Source: Planctomycetota bacterium
GTDB lineage: Bacteria; Planctomycetota; UBA1135; UBA2386
Direction: 5' to 3'
DNA length: 41,789 nt
Assembly (NCBI GenBank): GCA_016795295.1
Contig: JAEUHP010000143.1
Span: 1-41,789 of the forward strand
Part shown: positions 33,743-41,700 of the stretch, in pieces
Layout of the letters: each line of letters begins with the position of its first letter
Numbering within the stretch: position 1 is the stretch's first letter
Translations under genes and position numbers: made by a program
Notes under the pieces: model-generated
What the model saw: the letters and a program-made list of their open reading frames with translations, nothing else
Database searches by the model: none
What the model was told of the DNA's origin: nothing

Positions 33743-34375
33743 ATGCGCCAGTTCGCGCTGATTCTGGCCGGAGGTCGGTCCAAACGCATGGGCCGGCCCA
33801 AAGAGTGGCTGCCGTTCCGCGGCTCCACGCTGCTCGGCCACTTGGCGGGAACGCTGCACGCTGCGGGAGCCACGGTGGCCGTGGTGGCACGGGACGCAAC
33901 CCAGGCCCTGCCCGAACTGCCGCTGGACACTGTGGTCGCCTTCGATGCCGAAGGTCCCCCCGGGCCACTGCGCGGGCTGGTCGGCGGCCTCGATCGACTC
34001 AACGGCATCGGCCCCCTCAGGGCGGACGATGCGGTGTTCCTCTGTGCGTGCGATGCGCCGTTCGTCAGCCCGCCGCTGCTCCAGAGCCTGGTAGATCGAC
34101 TCCTCGCCGCCCCCGACTCACTCGCGGCGGTGCTGCACAGCGCAGGGAAGCGCCAGCCGTTCAGCGCCCTCTACCGCCCGGCCGTCCTGCCGCTCGCCGT
34201 GGAACTGCTGCGCCAGGGCAACCGGTCGTTGCAAGCGTTGCTCGACCGCCTACCACTCACCACCCTCGACGCCGATGCCTGGCCGGCCGAGGACCCGCGC
34301 CGGCTCGGACTGCTCGACTTCGACACTCCCGCGGACTACCTGCAGCACCTCGACCGCATCCCGCCCAGTTCGTGA
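33743..34375 (+). CDS. mobA: Molybdenum cofactor guanylyltransferase (MobA-like)
   Basis: NTP-transferase fold of 210 residues. The nucleotide-binding signature LILAGGRSKRMGRPKEWLPF (6-25) and FLCACDAPFVSPPLL (about 99-113, catalytic D in CDAPF) are those of MobA, which attaches GMP to molybdopterin to form the guanine-dinucleotide cofactor; related MocA/IspD-type transferases cannot be fully excluded. It is cytosolic. The ATG at 33743 is chosen because it lies at the fold's first strand; an ATG 20 codons upstream exists. No other Moco genes are in the window. It is the first gene of a rightward set ending near 37321. Confidence 0.87.
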   Translation: MRQFALILAGGRSKRMGRPKEWLPFRGSTLLGHLAGTLHAAGATVAVVARDATQALPELPLDTVVAFDAEGPPGPLRGLVGGLDRLNGIGPLRADDAVFLCACDAPFVSPPLLQSLVDRLLAAPDSLAAVLHSAGKRQPFSALYRPAVLPLAVELLRQGNRSLQALLDRLPLTTLDADAWPAEDPRRLGLLDFDTPADYLQHLDRIPPSS

Positions 34376-34416
34376 ACGGCTAGGGCCAAAGCCCGCGAAC
34401 GGCTACCTTGCACGAG

Positions 34417-35622
34417 ATGCCGGACGCACCGGACCCCCTGCACCGCCCCCACTGCTACCGCTGCCAGCGCCCGGCCCAGATGTGCCTGTGTGCGGACCTG
34501 CCGGTGGTGCCGACCCGGACCCGAGTGGTCGTGCTCCAGCACCCGAAAGAGCAGCGCCATCCATTCGGCACGGCGCGGTTCCTGCGCCTGTGCCTGCCGA
34601 ACGCTGCGGTGCACACAGCCTATGGCGGCTGGTCCGGCGACCTGCACACGCCGCTCGACGTGCCACCCGACACCGTGCTGCTCTACCCACACCCAGCAGC
34701 CGAAGATCTCGGCACGCTGGCAGCCACCGAGCGGCCGAGCACGCTGCTCCTGCTCGACGGCACCTGGGCGCATGCACGACGGCTCTACCGGATGAATCCG
34801 TGGCTGCAACGCCTGCGCCACGTGCGCTTCCAGCCGCGCGTGCCGAGCCGCTACCGCATCCGCCGCGAACCGCGTGCCGACTACGTGTCGACGGTGGAAG
34901 CGACGGTCGAGGCGCTGCAACAGATCGAACCCGAGACGCTCGGTTTGGACCAACTGGTGGCGGTGTTCGAGCGCATGGTCGACCGCCAGGTGGAACACCT
35001 GAATCTGGTGCGGCGTGCCGACCGCTGCCGGAGGCCACGGCAACGACCGAGCCGCCGGATCCCAGCCGAGATCCGCGACCCGAGCCTGGTGCTCGGCTAC
35101 GCGGAGTCCTCGTTGCCGGGTGGCGACCCGCGCGCCGAGCGGCAGATCGTGCAGTGGGTGGCCGTGCGCGCGGGGCCTGGCCACACCGGCGCAGTGTCCG
35201 CCGACGACTGCTTCGAAGTGCTGGTGCGCCCAGCCGCCCACCTGCCATGGCCCGATTCCTGCCACCTGGCCCACATGGGCATCCGCACCGAAGAGCTCGC
35301 CGCCGGCTGCGACCTGCCGACCGCACGGGCGCAGTTCGCCACTTGGGCTACGGACCGCGCGCGGGTCGCGGCCTGGACCAGCGGCACGCTCGACTGGGCC
35401 GCACCGCTGCTCGGCGAGGCACCGCCGACGCTGGTGCTGAAGCCGCTCTACAGCAACGTGCGCCAGGTGCGCCCCGGGTTCCTCGAACAGGTGCTCGCGC
35501 GCGAGGGCTTGACCACCGTGCCCGTGCCCTGCCGCGGTCGGGCGCGCGAACGGCTGGGCAACGCCCTGGCGGTGCTGCGCTGGCTGCAGCGCGAACACCT
35601 CCGCCTCGCGGAGGCGCCGTGA
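34417..35622 (+). CDS. DTW-domain tRNA-uridine aminocarboxypropyltransferase fused to an exonuclease-like domain
   Basis: 401 residues. The N-terminal half (1-200) is a DTW domain: zinc cysteines C13, C16, C23 and C25; QHPKEQRHPFGTARF (41-55); and LDGTWAHARRLYRMNP (113-128). This is the family that puts an acp group on tRNA uridine using SAM. The C-terminal half (about 220-395) follows the pattern of a DEDDh 3'-5' exonuclease: YAESSLPGGDPRAERQIVQWVAVRA (228-252), FEVLVRP then HMGIRTEEL, and GRARERLGNALAVLRWL. The catalytic acids are missing (Y for the first D; R and N at the HxxxxD site), so it is probably a non-catalytic RNA-binding module. The start is the ATG at 34417. Confidence 0.85.
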   Translation: MPDAPDPLHRPHCYRCQRPAQMCLCADLPVVPTRTRVVVLQHPKEQRHPFGTARFLRLCLPNAAVHTAYGGWSGDLHTPLDVPPDTVLLYPHPAAEDLGTLAATERPSTLLLLDGTWAHARRLYRMNPWLQRLRHVRFQPRVPSRYRIRREPRADYVSTVEATVEALQQIEPETLGLDQLVAVFERMVDRQVEHLNLVRRADRCRRPRQRPSRRIPAEIRDPSLVLGYAESSLPGGDPRAERQIVQWVAVRAGPGHTGAVSADDCFEVLVRPAAHLPWPDSCHLAHMGIRTEELAAGCDLPTARAQFATWATDRARVAAWTSGTLDWAAPLLGEAPPTLVLKPLYSNVRQVRPGFLEQVLAREGLTTVPVPCRGRARERLGNALAVLRWLQREHLRLAEAP

Positions 35623-36551
35623 GCACCCAGCCAGAGACGGCTGTGGCCGGCAAGGGCCGCAAGCGCGGCCGCCGCGCTGCGTCGGCAACGCAACCGGGCA
35701 TCGGCTCGGCGGGTACCGGCAGCCACGCCGAAGGTGAGCCTGGCCACCTCGAAGTGCACTGGTTCGCCGGCCGCGGGCCGATCCCTGGACGCCGCGTTCG
35801 CATCTGGAGGCCCAACCTGAACGGCCCATCGGCCGCGGCGCCGCATGCAGTGCTGTATCTACAGGATGGCCAGAACGCCCTGGACGACGCCAGCGCCACC
35901 ACCGGCCGCGGGCTACGCCTGCACCGCACGGCACAGCGGCTGTGCCAACAGGGCAAACTGCAGCCGCTGCTGTTGGTCGCCATCGACCACAGTGGGCCCG
36001 GACGTACGTTCGACTACACACCCGTGCCCTGGCAGGGCCGCGGTGGCGGCGGCCTCGCCTACGCCGAATTCTTGCTGGCCAAGGTGCTGCCGTTCGTCGC
36101 GGCGCACTACCCGGTGGCCAAGGGCCCCGCGGGGCACGCACTCGCCGGCTGCTCCTTGGGCGGCCTGTTGGCGCTGGCCACGGCACTGCGTTTCCCGTCG
36201 GTGTTCGGCCACGCAGCCGCTTGGTCGCCCTCGGCGTTCTGGGCGAACGACCACCTGCGGCACTGCGTGCAGAGCCACGCCCGACAGCCGGTGCGACTCT
36301 GGCTCGACGCCGGCAGCCGTGAAGGCCGAGAACTGCAGCGTTCGGTCGGCGATCTGGCCGCACATCTGGCTGCTTGCGGCTGGCAGAAGCACCGCACGGC
36401 GCACCGCGCCACCCTGCGGCACAGCCTGGTTCGCGGCGGCCGCCACGACGAAGCGTCGTGGGGCGCACGCGGCGGCCGCTTGTTGCAGTTCCTGTTCCCG
36501 CCCCCGCCAAAGCGCCCGCGGCGGCAACCGAAGCAACCGGAGGCGCCATGA
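35619..36551 (+). CDS. Esterase, enterochelin-esterase/IroE-like alpha/beta hydrolase
   Basis: 310 residues. GTG at 35619 overlaps the DTW-gene stop (GTGA) and has GGAGG 4 nt upstream. An N-terminal basic, disordered region (about 1-40, GKGRKRGRR) precedes the fold. The visible catalytic triad is S179 in GCSLG (177-181), D230 in LWLDAG and H276 in GGRHDEASW; LYLQDGQNALD (79-89) gives the usual second strand and oxyanion region. This is the putative-esterase/Fes branch that cleaves ester bonds; the substrate is unknown. No signal peptide is seen, so it appears cytosolic. It is coupled at both ends to neighbours, so the three genes are co-translated. Confidence 0.87.
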   Translation: MSTQPETAVAGKGRKRGRRAASATQPGIGSAGTGSHAEGEPGHLEVHWFAGRGPIPGRRVRIWRPNLNGPSAAAPHAVLYLQDGQNALDDASATTGRGLRLHRTAQRLCQQGKLQPLLLVAIDHSGPGRTFDYTPVPWQGRGGGGLAYAEFLLAKVLPFVAAHYPVAKGPAGHALAGCSLGGLLALATALRFPSVFGHAAAWSPSAFWANDHLRHCVQSHARQPVRLWLDAGSREGRELQRSVGDLAAHLAACGWQKHRTAHRATLRHSLVRGGRHDEASWGARGGRLLQFLFPPPPKRPRRQPKQPEAP

Positions 36552-37321
36552 TCCTGACCGTGCTCGGCTCCGGCACCGCGATCCCGGTGCCGGATCGTTT
36601 CCCAGCCGGCTACCGGCTCAGCGCGGACACCACCGAGATGCTGGTCGACTGCGGCCCCGGAGTGCTGCGTCGCTTCGCCCAATCCGGCGGCGACCTGCGC
36701 ACGCTCGCGGCGGTGTTGTTCACCCACTACCACACCGACCACTGCGCCGACCTGGCAGCTTTGTTGTTCGCCCTGCGCAGCCCCCACTTCGCCGGCCGCC
36801 CGCCTCTGCGGCTGTGTGGCGCCAAGGGCCTGCAACGGCTCGTGGACACGTTGACCTCGGCGTGGCCGTGGCTCGCTCCGCGCGGCTACGAACTGCAGAT
36901 CGACGAACGGCTGCCAGGGTCGTTCGCCCTCGGCGCGTTCGAAATCACCGCGGTGCCGATCCGCCACACTGCGCAGAGCCTGGGATATCATTGCCGCGCC
37001 GAGGGCGCGGCGGTGGCACTTTCCGGCGATGCCGACACTTGCGACGAATTGGTCGAACTGGCCCGCGGCGTCGACCTGTTCGTCTGCGACGCCGCAACTC
37101 CCGACGGCCAGAAGCTCGACGGACATCTGACCCCGAGCCTCGCTGCAGAGCACGCGGCCCGCGCCGGCGCCCAGGCGCTGCTGCTGACGCACTTCTACCC
37201 CGAGTGCCAAGGCCATGATCTGGTGGCGCAGGCGCAGCCGCACTTCACCGGTCCCGTGCATCTGGCTGCCGATCTGCAGACCTGGAAATGGAACGTCCCT
37301 GGAGCTCGGGAGACCCCATGA
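36548..37321 (+). CDS. MBL-fold metallo-hydrolase, RNase Z-like
   Basis: 257 residues, starting in an ATGA overlap with the esterase stop. Metal-site motifs are complete: THYHTDH (59-65, with H60, H62, D64 and H65), H140, SGDAD (159-163, D161) and LLLTHFYP (211-218, H215), with DGHLTP (191-196) matching the RNase Z / beta-CASP-free branch. It could process tRNA 3' ends or hydrolyse a cyclic nucleotide or ester; the exosite of true RNase Z is not obvious. It is cytosolic. Together with the upstream DTW tRNA-modification gene, an RNA-related job is plausible but unproven. Confidence 0.88.
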   Translation: MILTVLGSGTAIPVPDRFPAGYRLSADTTEMLVDCGPGVLRRFAQSGGDLRTLAAVLFTHYHTDHCADLAALLFALRSPHFAGRPPLRLCGAKGLQRLVDTLTSAWPWLAPRGYELQIDERLPGSFALGAFEITAVPIRHTAQSLGYHCRAEGAAVALSGDADTCDELVELARGVDLFVCDAATPDGQKLDGHLTPSLAAEHAARAGAQALLLTHFYPECQGHDLVAQAQPHFTGPVHLAADLQTWKWNVPGARETP

Positions 37322-37479
37322 GGAAGGCCTGGTGTGTCGTTGCTCTCGCGCCCTGGCCGCGGGCCTGAGGATGGACTCAGCCAGGTTCGCGCCCGTCGTC
37401 GCCAAGCGGACCGCGGCCTGGCAGCCCCTGCCGACCGAGGTTCGGTTGCGGCCGCCGCCCCATTGGGCATGATGCAAGC

Positions 37480-38352
37480 ATGCCGCGCGGTTGGCCCTGG
37501 CTGCTGCTCCTGTTCTTGCTCGCCGATGCCTGCCGCAAGGCCGACGCGCCCCCCACGAACGTGCAAGAGAAGCCTCGCGAGCTCGATGCAGCAGCCCGCC
37601 AGCGTCTGCGCGAAGGGGCGGATCCGCGCCGCTGGAGCAACGTGGATCCGGCCCAGCCGGGTAGCCACCGTGTCGATCCTCGCTCCGGCATCTCCTTCGC
37701 GCGCATTCCCGCCGGTGAGTTCACGATGGGCGACGAAGCCCAGGTCGAGGCCAAGCCAGCGCACACGGTGCGCCTGCGGCGGGACTTCCTGCTCGCCACC
37801 ACCGAACTGACCATCGGCCAATGGCGGCGCTACGTCGCCGAGTTCGGCGGTGATCCCACGGTTCCCGTGCCGCCATGGACCGACGACCACCCGATGCCAC
37901 TGTCCTGCGTCGACGCGGAGCGCTTCTGCGCCACCTTCGGCTACCGGCTGCCGAGCGAGGCCGAGTGGGAACGCGCTTGCACCGGCGGCGTGGAGCGCAG
38001 CGCCGAACCTTGGGCCACCGAAGCCGGCATGCGCGAGCATGCTTGGTTCCATCGCAACGCCGAGCAGCGGGCCCACGCGGTCGCCACCCGCGCGCCGAAT
38101 GCCTATGGCCTGCACGACATGTTGGGCAATCTCTGGGAATGGTGCGGCGAGAACTGGCGGCCATTCCCCTACCAAGGTCGCACCGGCGTCACCGAAGACC
38201 CACGCGGCCCGAACGGTGGCAGCGACCGGGTGATTCGCGGCGGCTCCTGGTTCTCGGTACCACCCGCCACACCGCGCACCCGCAAGTCCGGAGGCGCGCT
38301 GGAACGCAACCGGTTCTTCGGCTGTCGCCCGGCAATCGACCTGCCGGAGTGA
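37480..38352 (+). CDS. Exported FGE-sulfatase (SUMF1)-domain protein without catalytic cysteines
   Basis: 290 residues. The N-terminal hydrophobic stretch (WPWLLLLFLLADAC) gives a signal peptide and a weak lipobox with Cys 18. The domain begins at SFARIPAGEFTMGDE (about 71-85) and includes CVDAERFCATFGYRLPSEAEWERA, AYGLHDMLGNLWEWC and DRVIRGGSWF. The region after RGGSW lacks the two cysteines with which formylglycine-generating enzyme oxidises sulfatase cysteine, so it is a structural or binding member of the FGE/EgtB fold. The gene is 158 bp past the MBL gene and converges on the HD-GYP sensor gene. Confidence 0.87.
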   Translation: MPRGWPWLLLLFLLADACRKADAPPTNVQEKPRELDAAARQRLREGADPRRWSNVDPAQPGSHRVDPRSGISFARIPAGEFTMGDEAQVEAKPAHTVRLRRDFLLATTELTIGQWRRYVAEFGGDPTVPVPPWTDDHPMPLSCVDAERFCATFGYRLPSEAEWERACTGGVERSAEPWATEAGMREHAWFHRNAEQRAHAVATRAPNAYGLHDMLGNLWEWCGENWRPFPYQGRTGVTEDPRGPNGGSDRVIRGGSWFSVPPATPRTRKSGGALERNRFFGCRPAIDLPE

Positions 38353-38546
38353 TGGCACCAAGCACGTGAGTCGGCCGCCAGAGGCAGTCCGAGGCGTTCG
38401 AGCGCGCCTCTGTGCGAAGCGGCGACGGGCCAGGGTCCTCGCCCACTTCTTGCGGCAGGCGTCAGCTCGGTGGGGCATGCCAGCATCTGCGCCGGGCGTG
38501 GCCGTTCCTGCGCCCAAGATCGCCAGTAGCCATCTGACCCAACAGA

Positions 38547-40118
38547 TCAGTGGGAGTCTTCTTCGCGTTCGTCCGGAATCACATCGACTTGGCCGTCCAT
38601 GAGTGCGAACTCGTCGGCTGCCGGGTCGCCAGCGGCTCCCGGGGGCACGATCCAGACCTCTTTGTCCCGCATCCTGGGCTCGACCCCCACCACGGCCGCG
38701 AACTCAGCCGTGAGCCAAGGATCGAGGGCGTCCCCCCCTTCCTGCAACATCGACTGCCACGCTGACTGGGCTGCGCCGGCCGGTGCGTCTCGTTTGCCGC
38801 TGCCATTCTTGGTCGCCGGCGATTCGGCCATCCTCCGCTGGAGGTGCCGATCGTAGGCGACCACGATCGCCAGAATCCGAGCGCCGAGCGGGATCGCCGA
38901 GCCGCGCAGCCCATCCGGACCGCCCTTGCCGTCGAAACGCTCGTCGACATGGCGCAGAAGGCGCGCACACGACCGCAGCGGTGGCATGCAGTCCAACTGC
39001 TCGGCACCCCGCACGAATTGGTGCGTCGGCGCCACGCCCTGGGGTAATCCGCTCCGCTCCCGAACGAGATTCCCGGCGGTTCGTCCGAAAGCCGAGCCTA
39101 GGTCCAGCAACTTGGCGGCCAACACCAAGTCGCGGCGGTCCGCGGCGACCAAGTGCAAGTGGTCGGCGAACCGCCCCGCGAGCTCCGCACAGCGCTGGCC
39201 TCGACCCGCGGGGGCGAAGCCCTGACGTTCGAGCTGCAGGACCAACTGCAAGGCGAGCTCTTGGTAGCCAACGGCCACCAGCTGCAGACCGTCCTGCACC
39301 CCTCGATCCAACTCCGCGAGCGCCGCAGAGAAGTCCCGAAACTCCCCAGCAGGGGCGTCTTGCAGAACGCCGGCGGTTTCCCCGGTGGCGAGTCGCAGCA
39401 GTCCCTGCGTTGCGCAACGCAGGCGCTGAACCCAATACTGGGTCATCGCCGCAGCAACAACCACGATGGAGAGGCACGCCAACAAGCAGAGGCTGAACCA
39501 AGCGGCATCCCAGGACGGTCCAGGCGGTGCCGGTTCGCACTGCAGCCGCAGTTCCCCCACGATCTCACCGCCGAAACGGATCGGAACCGCGGTCTCGGCG
39601 AGCCACACCGCGTCGTCACCCGCGTCGGGATCGCTCATGCGCAGTCGCTCGACGACACCCCCACCCGGGAGAGCCATGGCATCGACCACGCGCCCGACCA
39701 GCAACTGCGCGGAATCGGCGTGGACGCGACCGAACAGGTCGAGCACGAGCAATCGGCCCTGCGCCAGATCCCGACCGATGCCGGCGAGACTCTGCAGGGA
39801 CTTGCGGTCTCGGTGCGGCAGCAGAGGCGCGCACCGCTCGGCGAGAGCCACCGCGAGCTCTCGACGATTCGTCGCCAAGTCCTCCGCTCGTCGCGCAGCC
39901 TCTCGATGGCTGCCAAGGACTCCGACAATCGCCGAAACGAACAGAGCGACTGCCGCGGTCACGAAGCTGACCTTCGCGGTGGAGGACACGCTGTTGGCTT
40001 TCGTCGACGCCGGAACACGAGGCTCCGGCTCGGCTGCCTGGGCCAGGCGCGACGGGCGGTCGGGGGCGGCCACGTTGCCCGACTCCCGCGAAACCACCTG
40101 CGATGAGACGACGGGCAT
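38547..40118 (-). CDS. Two-TM sensor protein with degenerate HD-GYP domain
   Basis: 523 residues from the ATG at 40118; the frame continues upstream 98 codons but loses protein character. TM helices at about 50-69 and 203-225 flank a periplasmic sensing region (about 70-202). A HAMP-like stretch and helical linker (228-300) lead to an HD-GYP-like domain (about 305-430). The catalytic HD is LD (338-339), HHE is VDE (391-393) and GYP is GGP (399-401), while DG and the RIL segment remain. It is therefore probably a ligand-sensing pseudo-phosphodiesterase. The C-terminal tail (about 480-523) is acidic. Confidence 0.78.
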   Translation of the reverse strand: MPVVSSQVVSRESGNVAAPDRPSRLAQAAEPEPRVPASTKANSVSSTAKVSFVTAAVALFVSAIVGVLGSHREAARRAEDLATNRRELAVALAERCAPLLPHRDRKSLQSLAGIGRDLAQGRLLVLDLFGRVHADSAQLLVGRVVDAMALPGGGVVERLRMSDPDAGDDAVWLAETAVPIRFGGEIVGELRLQCEPAPPGPSWDAAWFSLCLLACLSIVVVAAAMTQYWVQRLRCATQGLLRLATGETAGVLQDAPAGEFRDFSAALAELDRGVQDGLQLVAVGYQELALQLVLQLERQGFAPAGRGQRCAELAGRFADHLHLVAADRRDLVLAAKLLDLGSAFGRTAGNLVRERSGLPQGVAPTHQFVRGAEQLDCMPPLRSCARLLRHVDERFDGKGGPDGLRGSAIPLGARILAIVVAYDRHLQRRMAESPATKNGSGKRDAPAGAAQSAWQSMLQEGGDALDPWLTAEFAAVVGVEPRMRDKEVWIVPPGAAGDPAADEFALMDGQVDVIPDEREEDSH

Positions 40119-40449
40119 CCTCGTTGCTATCGGCACTCCGCCATCCACCCCCCAACCGGACGACGATCCAGCCTTGGCAACGGACCTTTCCACACGCAGC
40201 GTCGCAAGCGAGCTCTCGTCACCAAGCCCCCACTGCGCGGCGCGCAACTCTCGACCAAGGCAGAGGAACCCCCGCCAACAAAGTGGGCAAAGCCTGCCGT
40301 CCGTCGGCGGCTCGGGGGCGCCCCGGCAACCCACAACCAAGCGCTCAGAGAGCGCCCCGGGAGCCAAAACACGCCGCCCCGAAGTGCTTTTCGACCATTC
40401 CAGCCGGTCCACACCGGCCTACTTCACACGCCAGACTTCGCGAGCCAGC
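40119..40449. other. 331-bp intergenic stretch, no gene seen
   Basis: Lies between two leftward genes. Open frames here have no recognisable protein character. Only short stems are present, for example GCCGG/CCGGC and GCGCTC/GAGCGC pairs in the minus-strand reading. A promoter for the sensor gene is expected but none is convincing. Confidence 0.5.
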
Positions 40450-41388
40450 CTACTTCACCACCTCGATGGCGTCGACGTGCAGCTGGAAGATGTCGACGCA
40501 GTAGCCATCCATCATGGTCGCCTCGACCTTGAAGGTGCCGGTGATCTTGAGCGGATCGAAGTAGTAGTCGGTGGTCTTACCCTTCGGCATGACCACACGC
40601 ACGATCCCGTGGATGTCCGGAGGGCTGCCGTAGCAGCAGGACCAAAGCGACTGAACCAGCAGAAACTCCTTGATGTTCTGCACTTCGTCGATGGGAAGCA
40701 TGAAGCCGGTCATCAAGACCTTCTTGCCAGAGAGCTCCTTCACCCGCTTCGGCATGCCCTTGAGGCCATCCTCGTACGGCCACGACGTGAGCTCGTCGAA
40801 CGGCAGAAACTGATCCAGCCCCTTGAGCTTGCCCGATTTGATGTCTTCGGCCAGCTTCTTCTCCACCTGCAGCATGGCTTCGGCACTGCGCATCGCTGCC
40901 AAGTCTGAGGGATCCGTCCCCTGGGGCACGACCTTACCGTCCTCGCGCGGCGCATCGGCCGGACGGGACTCCCCGCTGCCACCCGTTGTCTTGCCGGTTG
41001 CTTGCGCTGAACCAGTTCCATCTGGCTTGCCAGTCTCTGGCTTGCCAGTCTCTGGCTTGCCAGTCTCTGGCTTGCCAGAAGACCCCAGCTGATCAGATCC
41101 AGAGTTGGGGCGCTTGCCCGCCTTGCTCGGATCCTGCTTGCTTGGATCCTGGCCAACCGCAGACTCCTTCCCAGAAGCCTGCCCAGCGCCAGGGGATACC
41201 ACAGTTCCGGTCGGCGGCTGGAGCTGACCCTGTCCAGACGGAGTCTGCGTGCTGCCCGGAGGATTCTGCGTGCAGGCGGTCGAAGCGGTCAGGGGAAGCA
41301 AAACGCCCGCGCAGACCAACCGGAGCCAACTGCCCACCCACCGAGCCACAGGAACCGGAACGCCAACGGGAAACAGGATCATGGGCAT
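40450..41388 (-). CDS. DUF3299 lipoprotein
   Basis: 312 residues. A signal peptide with a likely lipobox (LTASTAC, near residue 39) is followed by a long Gly/Pro/Ser/Thr/Lys low-complexity linker (about 40-150) that includes a GKPET repeat. The C-terminal domain (about 200-312) has FMLPIDEVQNIKEFLL, SLWSCCYGSPPDIHGIVRV and a final two-strand segment typical of DUF3299. This family of exported proteins, often beside metal-transport or ABC genes, has no proven function; the CC and H in SCCYG...DIHG suggest metal binding. Start: ATG at 41388 (alternatives TTG 41391, ATG 41382). It lies about 265 bp downstream of an rRNA operon terminator. Confidence 0.85.
   Translation of the reverse strand: MPMILFPVGVPVPVARWVGSWLRLVCAGVLLPLTASTACTQNPPGSTQTPSGQGQLQPPTGTVVSPGAGQASGKESAVGQDPSKQDPSKAGKRPNSGSDQLGSSGKPETGKPETGKPETGKPDGTGSAQATGKTTGGSGESRPADAPREDGKVVPQGTDPSDLAAMRSAEAMLQVEKKLAEDIKSGKLKGLDQFLPFDELTSWPYEDGLKGMPKRVKELSGKKVLMTGFMLPIDEVQNIKEFLLVQSLWSCCYGSPPDIHGIVRVVMPKGKTTDYYFDPLKITGTFKVEATMMDGYCVDIFQLHVDAIEVVK
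41021..41080 (-). repeat. 15-bp tandem repeat in the DUF3299 linker
   Basis: Unit TCTGGCTTGCCAGTC (plus-strand reading) at 41021-41035, 41036-41050 and 41051-41065, perfect, plus a fourth near copy at 41066-41080. It encodes GKPET repeats, a likely site of length variation. Confidence 0.85.
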
Positions 41389-41653
41389 CAACTTCGAATG
41401 CAGGAAGCCCGGACAGCCGGGCGGAAGCGCTCAGACAACAGGCCAGTTTGGACCAACACAGCCTACCGCTGCCTGAAGTCTGAGTATACGCCCTCGAAGG
41501 CAACGTTCTTCCCAAGAACCGGTGCGCCCAAGGAGTCTGCCACCCCAAATCTGGCTAGCCACCGCCACGCTCGGTTCCGCAGAAGTCCAACACCGAGACC
41601 AGGAGCCCCACCGACGCCACATCGCTGTCCGCCCCGATCGGCGCTCCAGGCAC

Positions 41654-41690
41654 AAAAAAACGCAGCCACGCTCGAGAGAACGTGGCTGCG
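41654..41690 (-). terminator. Intrinsic terminator of the rRNA operon
   Basis: On the minus strand, a perfect 10-bp stem (41661-41670 with 41681-41690, 10-nt loop) is followed by seven T residues (41654-41660). It begins about 10 nt after the 5S rRNA 3' end, the classical arrangement. Confidence 0.88.
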
Positions 41691-41700
41691 TAGAAGATGA

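Noticed and set aside
37318..37368. 16-codon frame starting in an ATGA overlap with the MBL gene
   Set aside because: Too short to support, no ribosome site and no sequence character; the following 111 bp are also non-coding.
40119..40412. N-terminal extension of the HD-GYP sensor gene upstream of 40118
   Set aside because: The frame stays open but the residues are Arg/Gly/Trp/Cys-rich without protein character, and the ATG at 40118 gives a sensible cytosolic N-terminus before the first membrane helix.
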